Assembly (NCBI GenBank): GCA_025352185.1
Contig: JANXTV010000556.1
Coordinates: 1-5,275, forward strand
Direction of reading: 5' to 3'
Length of the DNA: 5,275 nt
From: Oligoflexia bacterium
GTDB taxonomy: Bacteria; Bdellovibrionota; UBA1018
Shown here: positions 1 through 4,914 of the stretch, piece after piece
Position numbering within the stretch: position 1 is the stretch's first letter
Layout: each line of letters opens with the position of its first letter
Program-made: the position numbers and the translations under genes
Notes under the pieces: generated by a model
Told to the model about the DNA's origin: nothing
What the model saw: the letters and a program-made list of their open reading frames with translations, nothing else
The model's database searches: none

Positions 1-1491
1 CGTGATCGAAGTCAGAGTCGGCGCCGGATTTAAATACTTAAACCCGCTCGCGAGCGTCGCGCTCTGTGCGTCGGCGTTCGTCACGACGACATCCGCCGCA
101 CCGGCCGCCCGCGCGGAAGTGAGGCACGTCAGCTGCGTGGAGGAGACGAAAACCGGATTCGTGCACGCGGTGCCACCGATCGCTACCGTCGCGCCCGCGG
201 CGAATAACGATCCGGTAATCGTAACCGTAGTATTCCCTGTAATCGGGCCCTGAATCGGCACGATCGAACTGACGGTCGGCGCGCTATCGCTCTTCGCGCC
301 CGCCGTAATCCAGTCAGAAAAGGCCTTTAATTCGACGCTGTTCAGTGCGCCGCCCGATGGCGGCATCGTGCCCGCGACCGAAGTCGTGTAGGCCGTACTG
401 CCCGCTGGGTTCCCCGCAATGATCGAGCCGGTGGACATCGCTTTCACGTAAGTCGAGTAATCAACACCCGCAATCGGATTCTGAGTCGAGTGACAGCCGA
501 GGCATTTTGGAATGAGGATCGCCTGGTTTATCGCGCTATAGGTCGCGGCTAAAGTATAACTGAAACCGAGGGCTAGTTTTCCGGCCTGCGTATCCGCGTT
601 CGTGACCAGCACGTCGAAAACGCCCGCTCCGCGCGCAGATGTCACGCACGTCGCTTCGGTCGCGGAATTTAAATTAGGCGAGGAACAGTCCACGCCTCCG
701 ATCTGGATTTTAAAACCCGCAATAAATCCCGTTCCCGTTACGGTCACGTTCGTTCCGCCCGAAGCCGAACCGAAGGATGGACTGATCGAGGTAACGGTCG
801 GTGCGGCCGCACTGAGGGCGACGTATTTAAAACCATTCGCCAGCGCGGCGATTTTTAAGTCGGTTGTTTTTACGATGACGTCGGTAAGGCCGGCCGCGTG
901 GGCACCGCTGATGCACGAAGCTTGATTTCCCGAAGTGATCGTCACGGGCGTACAGTCTACGCCGCCTACCGATATGGTCATCCCGGAATCAAATCCGTCC
1001 CCGGTTAAAATTAAAGTCGTACCGCCAGAAATGGATCCGGTCGCCGGGAGCACGGAAGTCACGGTCAGGCTCCCACCCTGCGGAGCTCCCGACTTAATCC
1101 AGCTCGAGAGGAGATTTAACTGATCGCGAGTCAATGCACTACTTCCGATCGGCATCGATCCCGCCGAGCAGGTCGTATAGAAAGTGCTGCGGTCCGGACT
1201 GCCAGCGACGACTCCCCCGGTGCTGATCGTTTTTGCGTACGTCGAATAATCGACTCCGGCGGCGGGACCGACGCTCGAGTGGCAGCTGATGCATTTCGGT
1301 TGGATAATCGACTGGTCGATTTGTTTAAAACCGACCGAGCTTCCGATCGTCGTCGCTTCGGTATTTTTATAAGACGCGATCGTCGCGTCGGAGGCCTTCT
1401 TCACGAGTTCGCACCCGGAGGCAAAAAGAGTAATGCTGACGATGAGCGCATGCAGTACGGAACCGCGCTGGTAAGCGGATACTCGAGACAT
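1..1491 (-). CDS. Multi-domain lipoprotein: alternating cytochrome c and IPT/TIG domains (C-terminus beyond window)
   Basis: The minus-strand frame from ATG at 1491 is open for 497 codons and runs off the left edge, so the gene is partial. Residues 1-26 form a signal peptide ending in a lipobox (L-F-A-S-G before Cys27), suggesting a lipid-anchored envelope protein; Glu at +2 does not signal inner-membrane retention by the E. coli rule. Haem site one is CISCH (67-71) with a likely axial Met113 in a GSMP motif; haem site two is CLGCH (330-334) with Met376 in GTMP. Both have the same 42-residue His-Met spacing. IPT/TIG domains lie at about 141-225, 230-313 and 404-488, each with a GG-T-V-T-I-TG-type strand and a Cys pair; another begins at the edge. 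The likely role is electron transfer or redox sensing outside the cytoplasmic membrane, with TIG domains as spacers or binding modules; this is inferred. The domain calls are strong; the substrate is unknown. Confidence 0.9.
   Translation of the reverse strand, partial: MSRVSAYQRGSVLHALIVSITLFASGCELVKKASDATIASYKNTEATTIGSSVGFKQIDQSIIQPKCISCHSSVGPAAGVDYSTYAKTISTGGVVAGSPDRSTFYTTCSAGSMPIGSSALTRDQLNLLSSWIKSGAPQGGSLTVTSVLPATGSISGGTTLILTGDGFDSGMTISVGGVDCTPVTITSGNQASCISGAHAAGLTDVIVKTTDLKIAALANGFKYVALSAAAPTVTSISPSFGSASGGTNVTVTGTGFIAGFKIQIGGVDCSSPNLNSATEATCVTSARGAGVFDVLVTNADTQAGKLALGFSYTLAATYSAINQAILIPKCLGCHSTQNPIAGVDYSTYVKAMSTGSIIAGNPAGSTAYTTSVAGTMPPSGGALNSVELKAFSDWITAGAKSDSAPTVSSIVPIQGPITGNTTVTITGSLFAAGATVAIGGTACTNPVFVSSTQLTCLTSARAAGAADVVVTNADAQSATLASGFKYLNPAPTLTSIT
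28..282 (-). repeat. IPT/TIG domain 3
   Basis: This stretch encodes residues 404-488, with A-P-T-V-S-S-I-V-P, NTTVTITGSLF, IGGTAC, LTC and VVVTNADAQ, ending GFKYLNP. The Cys443-Cys456 spacing is again 13. It is followed by A-P-T-L-T-S-I-T at the window edge, the opening of a further TIG unit, so the repeat series continues to the left. Confidence 0.87.
295..540 (-). repeat. Cytochrome c module, copy 2
   Basis: This stretch encodes residues 318-399 of the lipoprotein, with CLGCH at 330-334 and Met376 in GTMP. It is the ungapped counterpart of copy 1, sharing the GVDYSTY segment and the exact His-to-Met spacing. The DNA is also recognisably similar around the haem site and the DYSTY codons, which indicates an internal duplication rather than convergence. 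Confidence 0.85.
553..804 (-). repeat. IPT/TIG domain 2
   Basis: This stretch encodes residues 230-313, beginning A-P-T-V-T-S-I-S-P and continuing with SGGTNVTVTGTGF, IGGVDC and VLVTNAD before a GFSYT end. This is the most canonical TIG copy. Cys269 and Cys282 repeat the 13-residue spacing. It follows TIG1 directly and runs into cytochrome copy 2 within a few residues. Confidence 0.88.
817..1071 (-). repeat. IPT/TIG domain 1
   Basis: This stretch encodes residues 141-225. It opens with the typical S-V-L-P-A-T-G-x-x-x-GGT strand turn, then L-I-L-TGDGF and V-GGVDC, and ends in a NGFKY strand. Cys180 and Cys193 sit 13 residues apart, as in the other copies, and could form a disulfide. IPT/TIG is an immunoglobulin-like fold found in bacterial surface proteins. 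Confidence 0.85.
1084..1329 (-). repeat. Cytochrome c module, copy 1
   Basis: This stretch encodes residues 55-136 of the lipoprotein. It contains the haem-binding CISCH, a shared GVDYSTY segment, the axial-Met GSMP motif and a closing W-I-x-x-G-A. It aligns without gaps to copy 2 at 295-540, with 42 identical residues of 83 by hand count (55-137 against 318-400). The pattern (CxxCH, then about 40 residues to M-P, then a helix with LxxWIxxGA) is that of small mono-haem c-type domains common in surface or periplasmic proteins. An extra Cys108 before the Met motif is absent from copy 2. Confidence 0.85.
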
Positions 1492-1498
1492 AAAAAAA

Positions 1499-1503
1499 CC
1501 CCC
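1499..1503 (-). promoter_or_regulatory. Possible ribosome binding site of the haem/TIG lipoprotein
   Basis: A GGGGG run lies seven bases before the ATG at 1491, separated from it by an unbroken run of seven T. The match to a Shine-Dalgarno site is only partial, but the spacing is normal, and no other upstream in-frame start competes. The T-run next to the start codon is a potential slippage site. Confidence 0.4.
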
Positions 1504-1523
1504 GGAAAACGAACCCAAATGAA

Positions 1524-1551
1524 AGAATACTTATTCTGACTTATTTAGTCA
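1524..1551. promoter_or_regulatory. Two abutting inverted repeats over the promoter (candidate operator)
   Basis: The first dyad is AGAATA-CT-TATTCT (1524-1537), with perfect 6-base arms, and it covers the -10 box. The second is TGACT-N5-AGTCA (1537-1551), with perfect 5-base arms, and it covers the -35 box. They share base 1537. Dyads at these positions are what a dimeric repressor site would look like. AT-rich DNA produces short palindromes by chance, so this remains a candidate. Confidence 0.35.
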
Positions 1552-1552
1552 A
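1524..1552 (-). promoter_or_regulatory. Sigma-70-type promoter of the haem/TIG lipoprotein gene
   Basis: Read on the minus strand, a TTGACT -35 box (1547-1552) is followed by a 17-base spacer and a TATTCT -10 box (1524-1529). Transcription would start near 1517, giving a leader of about 26 bases before the ATG at 1491. The AT-rich stretch stands out from its GC-rich surroundings. It lies between the end of the ComEC-like gene and the lipoprotein gene, so the lipoprotein can be transcribed independently of the upstream gene. Confidence 0.65.
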
Positions 1553-1606
1553 CTATACGAACTAAACTCGAGGGACGTGGGTCGAGGCGGACACGTGAAA
1601 TTCGCC

Positions 1607-2614
1607 TCACCACGCCCGCATACCGCCGAATCGGGTGATTCCGGCCGCGATATCTGCCACGCCCGAATTCCATCCGAGACTCACCCACTCGAGCGCCGTG
1701 CTCGCGTGATCCCGAACCTCGGGTACGGCCACGAATCCCACGGCGAGCGCGAGTACGACGAAAAGCGCGTAACCCCCGCGTACGAAAAACTCGACGGTGA
1801 GGAGACTGAGGAGGGGCGTGGCGGGGGCAAATCGACCGTCGTAAAGATCGAGCGGAAGGACGGCGATCCAGGAAAAGAAACCGAGCGCCGCGTGGGAGGC
1901 GAAGCTCCCGAGCCCCTTTTCCCTCGCCCATTCGTAACCGTAGATCCCGCCCCACCACGAGAGGGCGTAGTGTAACTCTCCGGGCGCCCATTCGGCGAAG
2001 GTGGAATCCGAACCATACGCCCGGTAAAATCCGAACGCGGCGTCGACCCCGAGCGCGGCGAAAAGCGGTACGCCCCCGCGCCACCGAATTCCGAAGCGAT
2101 CGCTCGCCAGGCGTAACCCCACGAGGACGAGGGGCCTCACGAGCCCTGGCCGAAATCCCGCGAGCGCGAAGAGGACGAACCAAATCACCAGCGGGATGAG
2201 GAGACGTAGAAACCACTGCAGCGGGAGCGAGAAACGAAATCGGTCCGCGAGATTCCTCAAAAAAAAACCAAGGCTCCGCCAAATACAATAGAGGTGGATC
2301 CCGGAAGCCGCCTCCAGGTGGACAAACCCGACCTCGCGGAGCCAACTCCGCGATAGCCCGGCCGTCGATTCATGGATGAGTAGTGCCCGCACGATTCCCA
2401 GGGAATCGATGCCATCGACCGAGAGGACTTCGGAAATCTGGAGGCGGGCGAACTCAAATCCCTGTCGCCAGACAGGGAGTTCGAGGATTCGCGCGTTCCA
2501 CTCGAACGCCGAAAAACATCCGTGAGCTGCCGTCCAAGCCCGGCACGCGGCTACGGGGGCGAGCCGAACCTCTTCGAAATTAAAGGTCGCCGAGAGGATC
2601 GTGCCCACACTCAT
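1607..2614 (-). CDS. ComEC/Rec2-like membrane protein, channel domain only
   Basis: The product is a 335-residue polytopic membrane protein. Residues 96-107 (G-F-V-H-L-E-A-A-S-G-I-H) match the ComEC/Rec2 signature GLSHLLAISGLH. Residues 152-163 (AGFRPGLVRPLV) match the following tGxxpSxxRA motif, and residues 238-270 match the late LPLxLYxFxxFxxxxxLxxL segment. Hydrophobic segments lie near 105-120, 130-152, 181-197, 238-256 and 265-297. In competent bacteria ComEC passes single-stranded DNA across the inner membrane. This protein lacks the N-terminal OB-type region and the C-terminal metallo-beta-lactamase domain of full-length ComEC (usually 700 residues or more). An in-frame stop at 2624-2626 fixes the start region; GTG at codon 3 is an alternative start better spaced from a weak GGA. 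The family call is fairly secure; DNA uptake by this reduced form is not. Confidence 0.75.
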   Translation of the reverse strand: MSVGTILSATFNFEEVRLAPVAACRAWTAAHGCFSAFEWNARILELPVWRQGFEFARLQISEVLSVDGIDSLGIVRALLIHESTAGLSRSWLREVGFVHLEAASGIHLYCIWRSLGFFLRNLADRFRFSLPLQWFLRLLIPLVIWFVLFALAGFRPGLVRPLVLVGLRLASDRFGIRWRGGVPLFAALGVDAAFGFYRAYGSDSTFAEWAPGELHYALSWWGGIYGYEWAREKGLGSFASHAALGFFSWIAVLPLDLYDGRFAPATPLLSLLTVEFFVRGGYALFVVLALAVGFVAVPEVRDHASTALEWVSLGWNSGVADIAAGITRFGGMRAW

Positions 2615-2686
2615 TCCGTCACTTCAGCAAGGTCCGTTCCCGAGGGTTTCCATTCCCGGAAATCTCGTTCATAATCGGGAAAACCC
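2615..2686. promoter_or_regulatory. Divergent intergenic region with an imperfect dyad
   Basis: These 72 bases separate the start of the ComEC-like gene from that of the J-domain gene and must hold the control signals for both. An imperfect inverted repeat spans 2641-2667: CGAG and TTTCC arms pair with GGAAA and CTCG around a small internal loop. A possible plus-strand promoter is TTTCCA (2647-2652), 17 bases, then CATAAT (2670-2675), but its start point near 2682 would lie after the apparent SD (GGGA, 2677-2680), so the two readings conflict. No convincing promoter is visible for the minus strand. Confidence 0.3.
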
Positions 2687-3124
2687 ATGGAATCCTTCCG
2701 AGACTATCTACAAACGCACTTCGGTTATATCCAACTGGGAATTAGCGTCGCTTTCATCATCTTCTGGCTTCGCTCCCGCTCGAACGAGGCTTCGAAAAGT
2801 GCGTTCAAACTCCGGGAAGCGGACCGTAACTTAAATTTTAAGCGTGGTGCCCCCGGGGAAGTCGGACCTGCTCCCACCGTTCCGAAGAAACCCCTCCGCC
2901 TCTCCGGGATCGTGGCCGATGGTGCCCCCCATGAAGTTCTCGGAGTCTCGGCACTAGCCTCGGAGGCCGAAATCAAGTCGGCGTTTAAAGAAAAGATGAA
3001 ACAGTACCACCCCGATAAAATCGGCCCGCCCGGATCCCGGGAATGGACGGAAGCGACGGAAATCGCCCACGCAATTAACCGCGCGCGCGATACGATGCTT
3101 GAGAAACTAAAACGCCGCTCGTAA
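2687..3124 (+). CDS. Small membrane-anchored J-domain protein (type III DnaJ-like)
   Basis: The product has 145 residues. Residues 12-28 form one hydrophobic segment followed by Arg29 and Arg31, which places the C-terminal part in the cytoplasm by the positive-inside rule. A Pro/Gly/basic linker (about 50-75) leads to a J domain at about 80-142: P-H-E-V-L-G-V opens it, helix II is 93-107, the invariant HPD is 108-110, and helix III follows at about 118-140. J domains stimulate the ATPase of DnaK. There is no G/F region, zinc finger or client-binding domain, so this is a class C J-protein that probably recruits DnaK to a membrane partner. A GGGA six bases before the ATG serves as a weak SD. 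The next gene, comM, begins 63 bases after the stop on the same strand. The partner is unknown. Confidence 0.85.
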   Translation: MESFRDYLQTHFGYIQLGISVAFIIFWLRSRSNEASKSAFKLREADRNLNFKRGAPGEVGPAPTVPKKPLRLSGIVADGAPHEVLGVSALASEAEIKSAFKEKMKQYHPDKIGPPGSREWTEATEIAHAINRARDTMLEKLKRRS

Positions 3125-3187
3125 GTTACGGAGAGTGTAAAGTCGATCCGCTCAAGGTCGCGGCGCAGATTTCGCATCACGAGGGGG
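3125..3187 (+). other. Intergenic spacer before comM, with the SD abutting the start
   Basis: No terminator-like hairpin is visible here, so read-through from the J-domain gene is likely. The purine-rich GAGGGGG at 3181-3187 touches the ATG at 3188 directly, closer than a normal SD. Because the J-domain gene's TAA (3122-3124) is in frame with comM and no ATG, GTG or TTG lies between, the start at 3188 is the earliest available. Confidence 0.5.
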
Positions 3188-4867
3188 ATGGAAGAAACTC
3201 CCGTATCGCGCGAAGACTCCGGAAACACCCCCGCGAAAATTCCATTCTCCCCACCCATTCCCCGAATCTTTACCCTCCTGAACGGCGATATTATTCCGCG
3301 TATCCAAGAAGTAGAAATCGCATCGAGCCTTCAGATTCCACACTTTCAAGTGATCGGTCTTCCCGGGCCCGAAGTCTCGGAAGCGAAGGACCGAATTCGA
3401 GCGGCGATCGAATCGGCGGGATTTGATTTCCCGAAAAGAAAAATTGTGCTGAATCTTTCGCCGGCGAGCGTGAGAAAGCAGGGCACCGGCCTCGACTTCG
3501 CCATGGGGATTGCGGTGCTTCTCGAGGGGCTACGCATCGACCGAAAGCCAGCCTTCCCCGGGAACCGTAGAATCTTCGCGTGGGGAGAACTCGGATTAAA
3601 TGGCCAAGTTAAGGGAGTCGGATCACCCGCCCGCGCGCTATCATCGGCAATCGAAGTCGGGGCGGATCTGCTTCTGATTTCGCTCGAGGACGAGCCCGCG
3701 TTTCGAAAGACGGCCGGAATTCTTTTCGAAGCCATTCGCATTCCTCCGATCCTTGCCATCGGACATCTTTCCGAAGTCCTCCGCGCAATTCGCGGCGAGG
3801 TTTCGCGCACACTCGCGGGGGAAGTGAATCAAGATCCCGTGGTGAATCGGCCGAGCGAAGCCTCCGAAAGTCTTGTCTCCGACCTAAATCTTCCCGGCCG
3901 GGTCGGGCCCCTCACCCTAGTCCCCCGTGCAGAACTTTCGAAACTACTCCCGATCTCCCCCGAACTCGCCCGTACGCTCGAAATCGCGGCGAGTGGATCG
4001 CACCATTTTCTCCTCCTCGGCCCGAAGGGGGTCGGAAAATCCCAGGCCATCGAATGGTTCCTGGCCCTCCAACCGGTACTCGACCGCGAGACTCTGCGCA
4101 CCCGTACTTTTCTCGCGGAAATTTCGGGACGGAGCGAACTCTCTTCTTTCCGGAGGGTGAGCACCCAGACGAAGCCCGCATCGCTCGTCGGATCGTTTGC
4201 AAACGGATTTCTCCGGCCGGGAGAGTTCTCCCTCGCGCACGGCGGAGTCCTAATCGCCGATGAGTTTCCCGAATGGCACCGCGACTCCCGGGAAATTCTC
4301 CGCGAACCCCTCGAGCGGAAAAAGGTAACGCTGACTCGGGTCGACGGCTCCTACGAACTCCCCTGCGATTTTATTTTCGCCGGAAACGGAAATCTCTGTC
4401 CGTGCGGCGGGGTCCCCGACTCCCCGAGCGACCTAGAAATGACGCCGTGTCGATGCCACCCGAACGACCGCGCAAAATACCTTTCTCGCTTGAGTGGCCC
4501 CATCCTCGATCGACTGGATCTGGTTTCGACTCTCCTGAATCGCCCCGAACCCACGGAGACCCGGGTGGACTTTCCCGAGGTCGAAGCGAAAGTAACGAAG
4601 GCGCGGGCCCGGCTCATCGAAAAATGGGGACTCCCCCCGGGAAAACTTTCGGCCGAGGAACTTGAAGCCCTTTTACGGGAAGAACCCTTCCTTCGTGAAA
4701 ACCTCGACGCGATTACTTTCCGAAGTTTTCGCGACCGCCATAAGACCCTGCGGATCGCTTTGACGATTGCGGCGCTCCGAGACGAAATTCTGCCCACGCG
4801 GGATATTCTGCGGGAAGCTCGGCTCATCCGCATCCAGGGGGACCGGGTGCTTTCCCTGCCTCACTGA
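3188..4867 (+). CDS. comM: YifB/ComM family Mg-chelatase-like AAA+ ATPase (divergent)
   Basis: The product has 559 residues, against about 500-510 for typical YifB/ComM. ComM is a hexameric ATPase that drives branch migration of incoming DNA during natural transformation. An N-terminal ChlI-like domain spans about 27-200, with V-I-G-L-P-G, R-I-R-A-A-I and L-N-L-S-P-A. The AAA+ core contains Walker A GPKGVGKS (278-285), Walker B VLIADE (Asp358, Glu359), sensor Asn402, the family Cys cluster CPC and CRC (Cys404, 406, 421, 423) and LSRLSGPILDRLD (432-444). A C-terminal helical domain covers about 465-545. Oddities are a non-conserved 26-residue N-terminal extension rich in Pro, Ser and Glu, Lys in place of the second Pro of Walker A, and loss of the family's S-P-H-H motif near residue 325. 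The ATPase residues remain, so it is probably active. Psd follows 47 bases downstream. Confidence 0.9.
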   Translation: MEETPVSREDSGNTPAKIPFSPPIPRIFTLLNGDIIPRIQEVEIASSLQIPHFQVIGLPGPEVSEAKDRIRAAIESAGFDFPKRKIVLNLSPASVRKQGTGLDFAMGIAVLLEGLRIDRKPAFPGNRRIFAWGELGLNGQVKGVGSPARALSSAIEVGADLLLISLEDEPAFRKTAGILFEAIRIPPILAIGHLSEVLRAIRGEVSRTLAGEVNQDPVVNRPSEASESLVSDLNLPGRVGPLTLVPRAELSKLLPISPELARTLEIAASGSHHFLLLGPKGVGKSQAIEWFLALQPVLDRETLRTRTFLAEISGRSELSSFRRVSTQTKPASLVGSFANGFLRPGEFSLAHGGVLIADEFPEWHRDSREILREPLERKKVTLTRVDGSYELPCDFIFAGNGNLCPCGGVPDSPSDLEMTPCRCHPNDRAKYLSRLSGPILDRLDLVSTLLNRPEPTETRVDFPEVEAKVTKARARLIEKWGLPPGKLSAEELEALLREEPFLRENLDAITFRSFRDRHKTLRIALTIAALRDEILPTRDILREARLIRIQGDRVLSLPH

Positions 4868-4914
4868 CGGTTAGGGATTGAACTCGCGGGCGATCCCGAC
4901 GAAACTCGACGGAA
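4868..4914 (+). other. Short spacer between comM and psd
   Basis: There is no terminator here. The only hairpin is a 4-base stem (CGGG-CGAT-CCCG, 4887-4898) without a T-run. An in-frame stop at 4879-4881 rules out any upstream start for psd, and a minimal GGA (4911-4913) sits two bases before its ATG. The spacing fits co-transcription with comM. Confidence 0.5.

Noticed and set aside
2..1123. Plus-strand open frames rich in Val, Thr and Pro (2-253, 602-925, 935-1123)
   Set aside because: They are exact antisense shadows of the minus-strand TIG/cytochrome gene, which explains the same DNA with recognisable domains, a signal peptide and a promoter.
295..1329. Repeats read as CRISPR or mobile-element repeats
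   Set aside because: The repeats are long, degenerate at DNA level and conserved at protein level in one frame, as expected of duplicated protein domains.
1279..1539. Plus-strand 86-codon open frame
   Set aside because: It is antisense to the signal peptide, haem region and promoter of the lipoprotein gene; it has no recognisable domain and an Arg/Asp-rich shadow composition.
1553..1606. Terminator for the ComEC-like gene
   Set aside because: I found no GC-rich stem followed by a T-run in the minus-strand sequence after the stop; the nearby dyads are AT-rich and overlap a promoter.
1545..2345. Minus-strand 266-codon open frame inside the ComEC-like gene
   Set aside because: Its extreme Arg content and lack of motifs are typical of an out-of-frame reading of GC-rich DNA; the 335-codon frame shows ComEC motifs and membrane segments.
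2725..3258. Minus-strand 177-codon open frame opposite the J-domain gene
   Set aside because: It is the antisense of a frame with an intact HPD J domain and a membrane anchor; it has no recognisable motif of its own.
3346..4833. Several open frames on both strands within comM
   Set aside because: All overlap a continuous 559-codon frame with Walker A, Walker B, sensor and Cys-cluster motifs, and all are Arg/Ser-rich shadows.
4887..4898. Small hairpin CGGG-CGAT-CCCG between comM and psd as a terminator
   Set aside because: The stem is only four base pairs and no T-run follows, so it does not support termination.
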